Below are positions 36,850 through 48,898 of a DNA stretch of 64,000 nucleotides, in pieces (position 1 is the first letter of the stretch; each line of letters begins with the position of its first letter). The notes under the pieces are model-generated. The model was given only the letters and a program-made list of their open reading frames with translations. It was not told where the DNA came from and made no database searches. This stretch comes from Margaritifera margaritifera (lineage: Eukaryota > Mollusca > Bivalvia > Unionida > Margaritiferidae). The stretch spans positions 433,001 through 497,000 of the forward strand of contig JAQPZY010001256.1 of NCBI GenBank assembly GCA_029931535.1. Reading direction: 5' to 3'. A program made the position numbers and the translations under genes.

Positions 36850-37660
36850 ATAAGGTTTAAGATTATTATGGTGGATAGGTTTTGCTTTTGAGTCACGCGT
36901 AATTTTGTAAACTAAATCTGAGTGTAGCAGCAATTTGGTATGTTTCATCCCACTTAAGTTGCAGCTTAGTTGAGATACCCTTTTTCCTTTTATAACGGAG
37001 TAACCAGACAGCACTTCCAACTTGGTCAGCCTGTGATTATACTGTTTCTTTTGCTTTTCGCTGGATTCGAGTAAATGTTTCCAAGCTCTATCGTGAATTA
37101 ATCACATTTCTTCTTGCAGAGACTACATCTAAGCATTGGGGCTTGCTGCAGATCGGGTACAATCAGGATCTAATTAGTACAATAGGTTCCCTGGTAATTC
37201 AACCTCTCTTCCGAGCATCATTCGATAAGTGTAAACCCTGGACTTTCAAGAGCTGATAATCTGTAGGCCAGCATCAACAAGGGTAATTTAATGTCTCAAT
37301 ATCCAAGTCCTTCTGATTATGTGTGACATGTTTACTTATCATACATCCAATCGTTCGTTTGAACCTTTCAATTTGGCCATTTGCAAGTGAAAAGGTGTTG
37401 ACCTCGTTTTGTCAATGTTCAAAATCCTGCACAGTTCCTTAAATCGAAGTGACTCAAACTGTCTCCCTTGGTCAGTTTTTTGTCTAAACATCCCTAACCG
37501 ATTGATGAAATGGTCCACGATGGCATTGGCCAATGAACCCGTTTCTTGGTTCTTAATTGGGATGACCTCTAGCCATTTTGTGAAATAGTCGGTAATAGCT
37601 AGCAACTTATTATAATTCTCTGTCTCATGTATATCTAAAGCCACTATCTCCATTGGCAAT
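36850..37660 (-). pseudogene. Ty3/Gypsy integrase relic
   Basis: PMEIVALDIHETENYNKLL carries the first catalytic Asp (as LDIHE). KTDQGRQFESLRFKELCRIL carries the second Asp and the usual Phe-Glu-Ser. GSNERLD at about 37345 keeps the Glu in a degraded Q-V-E-R-F context. Farther on, GREVELPGNLLY, WKHLLESSEKQKKQYNHRL and the C-terminal SDLVYKITRDSKAKPIHHNN/LKPY are recognisable. The N-terminal HHCC finger was not found. Stops at about 37335 and later break the frame. Confidence 0.85.
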
Positions 37661-38549
37661 TCTACATGCTATTGTATAAATCTACTTTACCCTTTCTGGG
37701 AGGTGCGCTCCGAGCCTGACAGTCTTTATCGCTTTCGCATCAGTTAAACACTGACTCACTCAACCCTACCTAATAAAGTCTTTGGCGTAGACTTTATACC
37801 GTGCCAGTGACTTCCATGTGTCCTGCTCCAACTCCGTTATGCAACATTTGTAAAAGTTTACACTGGAGACTCTGTTTATTAATTGCAATGAAATTCTAGA
37901 TTTCTTTACGTATATCTGTTCCCATCGCCTATGCACCATCAGTAATCTTGGTGCGGTCCCGCTGAGACCATAGCACCTTTACCTCCCCATTGTGTATGGA
38001 AACTTGAACCCAATCTGGCCTCTTTCCTAATGATTTCCATTTATGGAATGATGACAGAAATATGTCCAAAGTTGTGCATATCAAACTTCCTCTGGACTCC
38101 TTGATACAAGTCAACTACTACTAACTTCGACTTGAATCGGTTCAAGCGGGCATGTTGCTGACTGACAGCTCATACTACCTTGTTTACAAGATAGGTTCTG
38201 CTTGTCCAGAGAATCAAACCCTTTGAATTGTTTCTCTTATGGTAATCAGTGTTTTCCTGCGAAAACATGTCATCCATATGAAAAGTATGGACAGTATCTC
38301 CCTTCGTCTGGCTAAGAGTCGTCATTCCGCACAGTCATGGTGAAGGAACCACGATATCTCCATTCTTATAATTTACAGGGGACATTTTATCCTTCAGTTC
38401 TTTGTGGGCACAGACGTTGCATCTAGAACAAGGTATCCTAGAGAGTCCGTCAGCGTTACCTTTGGCCCTTCAAAGCGGATATTCTATAACGAAATTGTAA
38501 GTTCCTAGTATTGTTAGCCATCTAGCCATTTAGCCTTCAGGATTCTAAA

Positions 38550-39075
38550 ATCTCATCAGCCAGGCCAATGCATCATAACCAGTTCTGAATTTGAAGTGCC
38601 TATCGTATCAGTAATAATGAAAGCGCTTGACTGTTTGAACCATGGCTATGCGTGTGACACAATATTGTCTCTTCGTTTTTGTGAGTGTCTTGCTGTAATA
38701 GGCTATCCCTCTGTCTTGTTTTTACTGTGTTTGCGATAGAACAGCACCGATATTTACTCCACTAACATCAGTGTCCAAGACGAAAGGATCAGCAATAGAT
38801 GGTAGGCCAAAATGGGGACTGGAGTTCAAGCCTTTTTGATCACAAAGAAGGCTTCGTCACAATCATATGTCCAAAGAAACTTATTGCTCTTTTCTGTAAA
38901 TTTATGCAGACGTCGTGCTTTGTTAGCAAAACCAACAATAAACTGTCTGTAGTAGGAACATGCTCCCAAATAACTTCTCACCTCATGGGCATTTTTGTTC
39001 TTGACCACTTTTCAACTGCTACTAATTTATCTGGTTCAGTTGAAATCCAATTAATTGACACGACATAGCCTATAA
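38550..39075 (-). pseudogene. Ty3/Gypsy RT thumb and RNase H relic
   Basis: VRSYLGACSYYRQFIVGFAN and the following KFTEKSNKFLWTYDCDEAFF are the classic end of a Ty3 reverse transcriptase leading into RNase H. Beyond a stop at about 38824, degraded RNase H pieces such as FRTGYDALAW-like sequence can be followed in other frames to about 38.55 kb. Confidence 0.8.
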
Positions 39076-39079
39076 AGAT

Positions 39080-39700
39080 TACTTGCTTTTCAAAAGAAAT
39101 GACATTTCTTAGAGGACAATTTCAATCTATCATTCCCTAACAGTTCAAGAACTGCCGCAATGCGTACTAGGTGAGTCTCAAATGAGTAGGAAGAAATGAT
39201 AATATCATCCAAATACACAAACCTCATACTGTCTTCATACTAAAATGCATTCCATCAACCGTTCAAATGTTGGTACTAAATTGCAGACACCAACAGGTTG
39301 GACTCGGAACTAGTATAAAACATTCGACGATACAAAGTCAGTCTTCTCGCGATCACATGGATCCATTGCAGCTTGCCAGTATCCACTTGCAAGGTCCAAT
39401 GTGAAGAACCATTGCGAGCCTCGCAAAGCATCAAACAAATAATTTAGTCGAGGAAGTGGGCATGAGTCCGTTAAAGTTTAACTGTTAAGCCTCCTATAAT
39501 CAAAATGTAGTCGTAGTGATCCATCTTTCTTACATACTACTACAATAGGTGAAGTCCAGGGACTTTCTGAAGGTTCAATAATCCCATGTTCCAGCATTCC
39601 TTTTATCTCTCCACTACTTCTTTCATAGCTAGGTGTAACCACCTTGGGTTCTGTTTTATTCACTGTGCAGCACAAGTATTTATCTTATGTTTTACCCTGT
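39080..39700 (-). pseudogene. Ty3/Gypsy reverse transcriptase relic
   Basis: MLEHGIIEPSESPWTSPIVV and KDGSLRLHFDYRRLNS (39675-39478) are the fingers region. FFTLDLASGYWQAAMDP (about 39400-39350) holds the motif A Asp. MRFVYLDDIIISSYSFETHL (about 39230) holds the YLDD catalytic box. The catalytic residues are therefore present, but stops and frameshifts separate the three parts. Confidence 0.9.
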
Positions 39701-39885
39701 CAGTGCCACCTAGATCAATCCTTCATTCTGAAAAAAACATGCTTATATTTCCACAATCATTTCTCGACCTCACTCAAATGTGAATCAGATAGGTTAACAC
39801 TGTATGAAGTTAGTAATGCTGGCAAATGCTCTAGTAGTTTACCCTCTGTTTCAATAATTTTACTAATTCAGCTTCTTTCTACACT

Positions 39886-40290
39886 TCATGTAGGTTTACT
39901 CTGCTTTTCTGAAATAACTTCCACCGCGTTGCCTACTGTGACATTAGTGCTTGTAAAGTCGCTGTGGCTCATCTTTTTATGATTAACAAGTCTTAATGGG
40001 ACATAACTCCTGTTAGGTTCCACTACCAACCCGGCAACCAGAATTCCATTTTCTGCAAACCTGGTACTGCTGGCTTCCATCAAGACACTGGGGCCATTTG
40101 GTTTCTCGCCTTCTAATTCTGCATTTCCGTACGAGGTGGAAAACAGACGTCTTCCACCAGTGTAAATTTAAATATATTTGACTTTTCAGCTGGCACTTTA
40201 TTCGTTCCCCATATATGATAAGTTCACCTTTTCCCATATATATTTGACAGTTATTTTTTGAGAGAAAGTCGTAACCGATTGTTTGATTTT
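39886..40290 (-). pseudogene. Ty3/Gypsy protease C-terminus and linker relic
   Basis: IGYDFLSKNNCQIYMGKGEL and IIYGERIKCQL (about 40285-40190) match the 'G-x-D-F-L-x-x-x-x-C' end of a retroelement aspartic protease. ENGILVAGLVVEPNRSYVPL (40083-39960) is the usual linker to RT. The protease active-site triplet (DTG/DSG) and the Gag zinc knuckle are missing, so a deletion lies between about 40290 and 40400. Confidence 0.75.
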
Positions 40291-40399
40291 ATTAAACTCA
40301 TTCTCGTCAACCTTGGCCAGGCATACTATAATATCATTTAATTTAGATTAACAGTTCTGTTCATTAAGTAAACAATCTTTTCATACTACTTCTTGCTGC

Positions 40400-41153
40400 A
40401 TTCTTAAATCTCTAGGTAGACTGCCCATTCTAACTCTTTATCATTTAAGGCGTCAATAAAGCAGCTTCTAGATAGTTGTTTCCGAACCTCTGTAAGTGCT
40501 GTTGCGTAGGTCTTAATATCTTGAGCTGGTTCAGAAAGTGGTTCAGACTTTTGTCGTACTCGATTCCTCATCTGGGCTCTATATAGCTTTGATTCGTTTC
40601 TGGACTCAAACCTAGCTATTAAAGATACTTGAAGCTGAGGATAGCTTCGACGCAATTCTGGTCTCAAATCACAGATAAACCCTTATGCTGTCCCCCTCCA
40701 GCTTGTGGCTAATTCCATCTCTTTTTTGTTTTCATTCCATTTGTTTATTTCGGAAATCATGTCAAAATCCGTCGAACCTTCATAGGTTGCAGTTTGCTTC
40801 CAGGGTCTGGAATGTCCTCGTTCTCTTTTATGTGTGACGGTCCGTCTGGTAAATCCAGCATCTGGTTGTTCCTGATATCCCGATTGAGTAACAGGACTGA
40901 TATCTCCATACCAGCTCTTACGCCGAATGCCCCTCTCTTAAAGGCGGTTACGGTCAGACATATTTGTCTTGTCCTGATGCTCCCTGTCGATTACAGTGTT
41001 GCCCCTATCCCCAGTGATGTCCTGAGCATATATATCCACTCCTCCTCCTGTCCTGGTGTGATCAGGAAGGATAACCTCATTTCTGTTATGAGGTGTCTGT
41101 GTTGCCTTGATTTCCTCCAAGAGTTTTTGCTCTTCATCCCGCAAACAGTCCAA
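40400..41153 (-). pseudogene. Ty3/Gypsy Gag relic
   Basis: The 41153-40938 part is charged and helical (DEEQKLLEEIKATQ). A shifted frame then gives WKQTATYEGSTDFDMISEIN, NKWNENKKEMELATSWRGTA and PELRRSYPQLQVSLIARFES. It is followed by KLYRAQMRNRVRQKSEPLSE and CFIDALNDKELEWAVYL. These are the conserved retrotransposon Gag core motifs (Y-x-G, ELAxxLRGxA, L-x-x-RF, LPELAQDIK, FIxAL). No CCHC knuckle remains. Confidence 0.85.
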
Positions 41154-41389
41154 CTACTGCCTGAAGTCTCTCAATTTTGTAGACTTATAATTATGTAAAC
41201 CGGTACAGTCCAGAGCTACCGCAGTACCAAGTGTTTCATCATGGGTTTTCCTGTTTGGGTTTTTCTATCCGCAGAACCACCTGTCCACTTGGAGAACATA
41301 CTATAGTACTTTTCAATAAGTGTTGTTGTCTCCCACTGGTAGGAACTCTTCAGTGCACCTTTTGCACATTCGTTCACTGCAGCTTCTAC

Positions 41390-41680
41390 TTCCGCGGACT
41401 ACCCATTTATCTGACAAGCAATGCATGTGGCAAAAGCCAGCAAGTATTGTTGCATTTGTAGCACTTTCAGAGGTAAGGAAGTAGATGGGAGGAAATCAAT
41501 ATCATTGCACAGATTTCCAGCGAGATATAAACTACGTAGAGTTTGTAAGGAAAGATTGCACGTACAGAGCTAACAGCCAAATGTATTCCGATCGTTTTAT
41601 CAATAAAAGTGGGCCATTAAAAGAACATCCAGTGCCTTCAATCTTCCCAAACAAGGTGTTTAGAATGTCGGTAAGTGGCT
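41390..41680 (+). pseudogene. THAP-domain exon of a nested ISL2EU-type transposase
   Basis: One plus-strand frame reads KYCCICSTFRGKEVDGRKSI and SLHRFPARYKLRRVCKER. A second frame continues with NSQMYSDRF and PLKEHPVPSIF. The order CxxC, then x-HRFP-x, then a (C)SDHF-like element (here YSDRF) is that of a THAP zinc-finger DNA-binding domain; two zinc ligands are lost (Cys to Tyr, His to Arg). The frame ends at a consensus splice donor, GTAAGTGG (41671-41678). It lies antisense to the Ty3 genes, between gag and the leader, so it is a later insertion. It faces the YqaJ-protein fragment at 42.0-42.5 kb. Confidence 0.5.
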
Positions 41681-41989
41681 ATTGAGTAATATTATGCTCC
41701 ATCCATTAAAAACCAGAGGAGAGGAGGGGTCGGATTTTTATTCTGTAGTGTATAAAAGTATAATTTTTTATACATGTCTAAACTCTTGCTTTTTTCACTC
41801 AAAAGGCAAAAAACTTGTTGAAAAAGGTAAACAAATACATTTTTGACAATAATTTGAAACAAATATATTTTACAAAGGTAACACTGAAAAAATACCATAT
41901 AACGAATTTTTGCATCCCTCTATACCTTTTTTAAACAAAATCATGCATACTGTAGCAAATATCACAAGACATTTTATGAATATATTTTT

Positions 41990-42540
41990 TAAAAAATATA
42001 CAAATAAATGAAATAGTTACCCAGCTGTACAATTGCAATCTGCAAAATTAAAATTTCCAGTGACTTTAGACAGACTGACCCATACTGTATTATCGGGGAT
42101 CTCCATCTTATTACTGTTTCGAAGGGACGATATCGCTGTACATCTCACAAAACAATGTGAACATTCCTCGGAAACATTGTTAAATTCAACACTGTGGACG
42201 TGCCGGTCTTTAAACAACACTTCACTTTTCACCTGTTGCTTTGCTTTCATTTTCAAAACTAACTAATTGTAAACGTCATTTGGAATGTTACACATATCTT
42301 TGGACCAATTATTTAATAACGACGGCGATGGCATTTTCTCACCAAGAGGAGTGACCAATTTTTCGGTTGTCTTTGCATTCTGTCCCTGCTGATCTTTTGA
42401 CGAAACAAGATTCACATCTTGTAGGTCCAATACTTTAATTCCCTTCGGGCGCTTGAATAGTTCTTCCTTTTTCCGCTGTCATTCTGCCCATGCTGTCTCA
42501 GATAAGATTTTAGTTCCGGGATTTTACACCTTTCTAAAGT
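41990..42540 (-). pseudogene. N-terminal part of an ISL2EU-type YqaJ nuclease protein (SAP and SWIM-like regions)
   Basis: From 42540 the minus strand reads CKIPELKSYLRQHGQND and, in another frame, SGKKEELFKRPKGIKV, a SAP-type helix-turn-helix (ELKxxLxxxGxxxSGKKxEL). Then come KVLDLQDVNLVSSKDQQGQN and LLNNWSKDMCNIPNDVYN. The 42256-42017 frame follows, with VEFNNVSEECSHCFVRC and VWVSLSKVTGNFNFADCNC. The final CxC is the first half of a SWIM zinc motif, and the piece stops there. SAP plus SWIM plus YqaJ is the layout of the second protein carried by many invertebrate ISL2EU transposons, as I recall it. The YqaJ domain itself is absent. Confidence 0.55.
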
Positions 42541-42863
42541 ATCGTTGTTTTAAATAGCTCATTGTAACAATGATTCATTCTTGTTGTTGTTTAGATAAAC
42601 AAATATCAAGGTCGATCAAGGTAGTCCGTGGAAGTAGAATAATTGATGACAGCGCCGCCTATCTAAAGGAGGTAATTAACTTATTGAAGAGTACAATCAA
42701 TAGTCGTATGGGACGGGTAGAGTTCTGTCCCCACTGGAAACTATTCCTCAGACTAGGTCATCGTGGAATTATCTAATACTGGAATATGTCCGAAAGCCAT
42801 CTATTCTAGCTTAGGCTTGGCTTGGTTTGCAATGGGTCCTTGATTGTAAAATTCTATATGCCG

Positions 42864-42875
42864 CCGCTGCCACCA
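42864..42875 (-). other. candidate tRNA primer-binding site of the Ty3/Gypsy element
   Basis: On the minus strand TGGTGGCAGCGG starts four bases after the CA end of the 5' LTR. A primer-binding site begins with TGG because it pairs with the CCA end of a tRNA. The tRNA species was not identified. Confidence 0.65.
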
Positions 42876-42879
42876 AATT

Positions 42880-43705
42880 TGTGACGTGGACACGGTGGAA
42901 TTGTTCATGTTTGGTTACTATATGAAAAGAATGACAAAGCTGATCCTTATGTGGAAACAACAACACCAGGTCCAAAATGATATTATGAAGTTTGATTTAA
43001 ATGTCGAGTTTTGTGTAATATTGTGAGTGTGGACAAATGTTTGATAGAGAGAGAAAGAAGAATGATAAAAAAATGTCAGAAGCACGTATTGTGATATTGT
43101 GCAAATGTCTGGACTGTAATGGCAAATATTACTAGGCGTGAATGCAAATTTGTGTATTCAATGAATGTGGAGAGAGACAAAGATGAATCTGCAATTATTT
43201 ATAAATTGGAACCCGGATAACTCAGCAAATTACTTTATTAAATAGTTGACAACTAATAAGTCAATGAATAATTAAATACTGTGAAATTAACAAGTTACAT
43301 AAAATAAGTATGTAATTTGGGAAAGACAGGTAGGCAGACAATCAGATAGACAGGCAGTGGAAAAGTAATACAAACAATACACCCTTAAGATTATTGTGCT
43401 TAAAACCTATAAAAAAAGAGAGAATAATGTGGCCTCTCACTCTAAATCTAAGTAAATACAGATATCTGATTAACTGAAAGTCTCCAACTGAAAGGGAAAA
43501 AACTGGAACTTCATTGTAACGACACTGGTACTCGGGTTTACCTCCCTTGGTAAGCGGACGATCGTAACGCCCACAATGCGTCCTTTTATACCCTTGGAAA
43601 CCAAACGACCAGAAGCCGAACGAACCAAATGCGTTTGGATTTCGCGCTTGGTAACATAGAGTGTATACGAAAAGAACGAACTTATCCGAATGATAACCTG
43701 TTACA
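42880..43705 (-). repeat. 5' LTR of the Ty3/Gypsy element (plus-strand right)
   Basis: Runs from TGTGACGTGG to …GATAACCTGTTACA. It is clearly homologous to 32529-33617 but diverged, and lacks two blocks present there (about 180 and 95 bp). Divergence by eye is substantial, so the insertion is old. Confidence 0.85.
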
Positions 43706-45774
43706 ACTGGCTAATCATGTTTCAGTTGCTAGTACTTTAAATAAAAGACAAACTTGGAATAAATTTACCTTTTCATTCTTTGCGAGGAACAAGAAATCAG
43801 AAGACAAAATCATCAAGAAACTTATGATACCAGCACATAATAAAGGGAAAATGCAATAATAGTTTCAGATCAATGCTATATGGATTTCAGCATATGGATT
43901 GATAGATAAACACAGCATACCAATTAAATCAAGCCAGTTATTAAACAGAACTGAATTAACAGAAAATAGCATGTACATTGTGATGGGAATGAAGATTTTT
44001 GTACAACTGAATTAAAATGAAAAGAACATTTTTCAAGTCAATAATTGTTAATAATATTTTATTGTATTAAAGTGCAATAGTGTGTATTGATGATTGTCTG
44101 TAATATGAATACGCTTGAGAAAATGTAATGAGAATATATCAAAGCTATTGACAGAATACCAGGAGTAACTCAAGATATCTTTCATTTTGGATAATAAAGA
44201 TGTAAACACTAACATTGATAATTTAAGCTTGTGTCAGATAAAATGTTCACCCCATCTGATTTTCATTCACAGTTGAAAGTCTGAATAGAAAATTCAACCC
44301 AGATGGCAATTTTCTATTATAAAATCCTCACCTCACAATTTTAAATTTATTTCCCTACCCATCCCCAACCTAAGTAAGAAGATGATGATTATGAGGATGA
44401 TTGTGGTAGGGGGAGTGGGTGTAGGAGTTGAAAGTTTATATATAACTTGCTCTAAAAATAATCATACCAATCATATATATTTCAAAGCTACAATCACCGC
44501 TGCTTCCACTTGTCATGGTATACAAGACACTACCAAACTTCAAAGCATATCCTTCAACTCTGTAAAATACTATGAAAATACAGAAGTATACAATTATCAA
44601 GGCATAAATGGGATGGGGTTACCTTTCAATACATAGAAAATTGTATTCCCTGTCTAGGATTTTCGTCAGAACATTTTCAACTGTTTTTAATTTGTGTTTA
44701 TTAAAGGCCTGGATTCAAAGAAACCTTTAAGAAATATGATTGAATTTCTAGACATGTCACTAATATTGAGCATAATAAAACTATTAAAATAAGTGTTGGG
44801 TTTGAAATACAATGTACAGAAATTGCATTTACTTTTCTTCACATCTATCTTTCTACAATAGCATCACAAACTAAAGTAACCACCTGTACATTTGGATCTC
44901 TTAGGCGTGATATATTTCTGTTCCTCTTTGTAAATATGAAGGGGGTTGGTGTTGGGGGCATAAATATTTCAATATTTTTAAACTGCAGGCTGTTGTTAAA
45001 CTTTGAGGACTATATACAAAATCATTGAATACATTGTATATAAATTAGGGGATTATAGAATTTTCATTTGGATTTGAACTTCAATCTGATAGTGTTAATT
45101 TATATGCACATATAAAGTCAAAATCGCTGACGGACAGGAGTCTATTTTCTTACAATTTGAGGTACGACTTAATAATACAGCTGTGTTGGAGTCTGTTAAT
45201 TCACTTTTTAATAATCTGTTATTAAAAATGCAAACCTTTAACACCTTCAGAGTTTACAAGTGCGAACGTAATAAGAATGAAATGTTGTTTATCTTATGGC
45301 AACTTATATAGCAGTAGAACACATGTTTGTAAGACCATAATGTGTAGTTTCAAACAATAAGGTGACTATAGTGTTTAGTAGTATCCATAACAGAATCTTT
45401 TCGGTTTGACAACATTGTCACTTTTCACCTATGTTTTCCTAATTGGACGTCACTATTAAATTTTAATGCATTTTTCTGTGTTTTATGTTCGTCTAAACAC
45501 AAAGATGTTCCTGTAATTTTTCAACATTCAAGGATCTTCACAAAATATTATGAAATAGAATTAACATGAAAAGTCTGAGTAAATTATGAAGATTTTTTAA
45601 CGATAAATGGAGAAAATAATAAAAATGATGATATTTTTTAAAAACTGAACTAGAGCTTCTTCCATGTATTGATGTATCAAGTTCTCATATTTTTTATAAC
45701 ATGTCGCCCCCACCACCCACACCCACTCACACCCCCTTTCCGTGCTCTGAACCAGGGATTGTAACCCAGAATCT
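43706..45774. other. no gene seen
   Basis: AT-rich. The open frame 44382-44636 (plus) contains simple sequence (Met/Ile/Val/Gly) and no domain. Confidence 0.5.
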
Positions 45775-46555
45775 ATTATCTTATGTGACACTCTCAAAGA
45801 GATACATCTGTAACGTTTGGTCTATTATCTTATATGACACCCTCAAAGAGATACATGTGTAAAATTTGGTCCATTATCTTATGTAACACCTTCAAGGAGA
45901 TACATGTGTAAAATTTGGTCCATTATCTTATGTAACACCTTCAAGGAGATACATGTGTAAAATTTGGTCCATTATCTTATGTAACACCTTCAAGGAGATA
46001 CATGTGTAAAATTTGGTCCATTATCTTATGTAACACCTTCAAGGAGATACATGTGTAAAATTTGGTCCATTATCTTATATGGCACCCTCAAAGAGATACA
46101 TGTGTAAAATTTGGTCCATTATCTTATGTAACACCTTCAAGGAGATACATGTGTAAAATTTGGTCCATTATCTTATGTAACACCTTCAAGGAGATAGATG
46201 TGTAAAATTTGGTCCATTATCTTATATGGCACCCTCAAAGAGATACATGTGTAAAATTTGGTCCATTATCTTATGTAACACCTTCAAGGAGATACATGTG
46301 TAAAATTTGGTCCATTATCTTATGTAACACCTTCAAGGAGATACATGTGTAAAATTTGGTCCATTATCTTATGTAACACCTTCAAGGAGATACATGTGTA
46401 AAATTTGGTCCATTATCTTATGTAACACCTTCAAAGAGATACATGTGTAAAATTTGGTCCATTATCTTATGTAACACCTTCAAGGAGATACATGTGTAAA
46501 ATTTGGTCCATTATCTTATATGGCACCCTCAAAGAGATACATGTGTAAAATTATA
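45775..46555. repeat. 49-bp minisatellite, about 16 copies
   Basis: Unit: ATGTGTAAAATTTGGTCCAT then TATCTTATGTAACACCTTCA then AGGAGATAC. Most copies are identical. A variant unit with TTATATGGCACCCTCAAAG occurs at 46081, 46228 and 46522, and a related one at about 45836. These are spaced by 5, 3 and 6 units (245, 147 and 294 bp), so blocks of units rather than single units were duplicated. Confidence 0.97.
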
Positions 46556-47647
46556 TCTCAGATATAATTTAATGAAGTAAAACAGAGTAATATGGAGAAA
46601 ATCACCGGAAAATGGTGGAGAACTCAGTCACATGCTAGAGTTCGAGACGCAAATCAGAACCATGTCAAAGGAATTAAGAGACTTACGGAATTATCTGCAC
46701 ACGTTCTCAAGTGAGTTCATGCTTGAAAAAAGAAACATGGGAATGTTTCTGCCGCAAATAAGTCATCTCAATCGAGTCGCCATTAAATCTATATACAAGA
46801 GTCAATTATTGTATACTGCAGGAACACTGTCCCGCATAAGTTCAATTTGGGGAACTGTGCAGTAGATGTGCTTTTTTTTTACTTTGTAATGATTCTCTAA
46901 ACAACTCAGAGTTTCCTGGAAAATAAATTGCTTTGGAAGTTAAGAAATTTCAATGGGTAGGGTAGTGTCGGATTTTAAAAACATTTCATTAATTTTGTTA
47001 TTAAAATAAATTTGATGTTTGAAATTTTTCTTAGAAAGTTTCCCCCATAGTTTCATATAAGCCTAATGAAAATGTCAAATACTTTTCTAAAACTAAACCA
47101 GCCTCCAATCTCAAAAACCAAAACTCTGTCACCACATCAGTTCAAAGTAGCATTGTGACTAAGTGGAAACCCAGACCGTTACTGATATTGTGAAAAACAT
47201 ATTGGTGTTCAGATTGCTACCTGGTAAATAATTCTGCAACCATCTTTTAGAACCTGGTAGCAAGTACTTGCTAGCTGTCATAAAAGTTTTATTTCTAATG
47301 CTGTATTACGATACAGAAATTATAACAATGGTCCTGAAATACTGTCTCCTATTGCTTGTGACCAATATGGTTTCGGTTATCCATCAACTGTGACGCCAGG
47401 TGGTTTCCCTGACAAAGGTACTCAGTACTGAAAATACCACCAGAAGAACTTCATACAAATTCTCTTTACATCACTACTCTTATAGTTTCATGAATGCTTA
47501 ATATAAAGATCAGATCACAACATGGTTGTATCAATCATTCTACGTTACTGCAGATGTCTACATAAGCAATGTATTTGTGTATTTTACACAAACAAACTGA
47601 GTAAAAATGTGAGGGGAAATTAGCCAAAACAATACAATTTTCAGCGT
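46556..47647. other. no gene assigned
   Basis: A 77-codon plus-strand frame at 46632-46865 is helix-prone (KELRDLRNYLHTFSS) but matches nothing I know. The rest has no signal. Confidence 0.4.
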
Positions 47648-47895
47648 TTCGTCTAAAGCTGTCACCATATATTGCTCCTGCAAAGCAGTCCGTACATCAT
47701 GATGGCAAATTCGATCAATATAAACTACGCTACTGGGACAAGTTCTGCACATTTGGAATTATAGTACTTGATTACTGAGAATATTCACTCAAATAAAACT
47801 ATATCATTGAATACATCCTGAAAAAGTCTTGGTCACTAAGCCACATTATGCAGTCTCAAAGGCTTGATTAACATCTTCATGCCTAAGACTCAGTC
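47648..47895. repeat. direct repeat R1, left copy
   Basis: Diverged copy of 50427-50675. Shared blocks include GATGGCA[A/C]ATTCGATCAATATAAAC, CTCAAATA[A/G]A and CTTGGTCA[C/T]TAAGC. Confidence 0.75.
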
Positions 47896-48898
47896 TGCTA
47901 TCTTAAGCTTTTATTTGTGGTGTTTACAAAATTATAATTTAAAAACATGCAATAGTTCCAGACTGAGGAGTAAGATACCTGATTCATTAAATTCTTATCT
48001 AGAGCTCTGCTACAGAGAAATTTGATCGTCGTTCCTTGCTTGCTATCCCAACTTTTCTTAAGATCAGAACCGAACATAAATTAATTTTAATAAATCAATT
48101 ACTGACTACCGTTGTGATTGTAATCTATCACAATGTAAAACTACAGCATGCCATGAACAAATTCAGACACATATCTATCCTTCTATACCCCAACACACTG
48201 TCACATACTCTCATCCCACGGTCCCTCTATGCAGAGACTAGGGAAGGGAAGAGGGTCAGAATCTACAATCTGTTGCATATATCTATATATTGTGAATCTC
48301 CTTCTCAATATCTATATAGGGTTTCTCTTTTTCTTATTTGCTTTTTCTTTTTCTTCAAATATTCTCATGTTTTCATACACTATTGTTAATATTCAAAGGT
48401 GGATAAATAGAGCAATGTTGCCAAATAAATGTACAGTAATTTCCAATGCTGAGATTCACAGGATGATTTTTATTAAAACTTCCTTTGCATCATAGTATTT
48501 ATGTTATTGGCTGTTACGCTGCAGAGGGGTTTGATTGCCGTCGCCAACAACTTAGCTACTAAAACTTATAAATTATACCTTAGTGAATTTAATGTCTCTT
48601 GAGCAACAATTTTAACTTTAAAAACACGGCCGTCTAGGCCAATTAGGCCTGATAAAAACGCAAGGCTTCTGGTCACCCATAACATTGGTACATTTTGTGC
48701 TCTTCAATACTCAAGATTCAGTATCCAGCTGCATCTTCAGCAATGACCAATCGGAGTGGAGCTTACATTCTTTTCATGAATACAAGTATGCCACTGGTTC
48801 CAAAGAGCTCGCATGTGAGTGGATCTCTCAGTGTCTCCTCCACTTAACAGTTCTCTGGTATCTTGCTTCCGGAGTAATAATAGCTACCGATTTATTGA

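Larger units (their letters stand above)
32529..43705 (-). mobile_element. Ty3/Gypsy LTR retrotransposon, decayed, with nested insertions
   Basis: Two related LTRs in direct orientation (32529-33617 and 42880-43705) enclose a minus-strand internal region. The order is primer-binding site, gag, protease end, reverse transcriptase, RNase H, integrase and an extra downstream ORF. That gene order (RT-RH before IN) is Ty3/Gypsy. Two later insertions interrupt it: an ISL2EU fragment between the leader and gag (about 41.2-42.6 kb) and a solo LTR in the 3' part (33693-34577). All genes carry stops and frameshifts. No matching target-site duplication was found at the outer ends (AATAC on the left, ACTGG on the right). 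Confidence 0.9.

Noticed and set aside
32524..43710. A target-site duplication for the Ty3/Gypsy element
   Set aside because: Flanks AATAC and ACTGG do not match. A shifted ACTG match would overlap the LTR start and is not convincing.
45775..46555. CRISPR-like array
   Set aside because: Units are contiguous 49-bp copies with no unique spacers, in eukaryotic sequence.
46632..46865. A 77-codon plus-strand gene
   Set aside because: Helix-prone but without motif, neighbours or splice sites; length is within chance for this composition.
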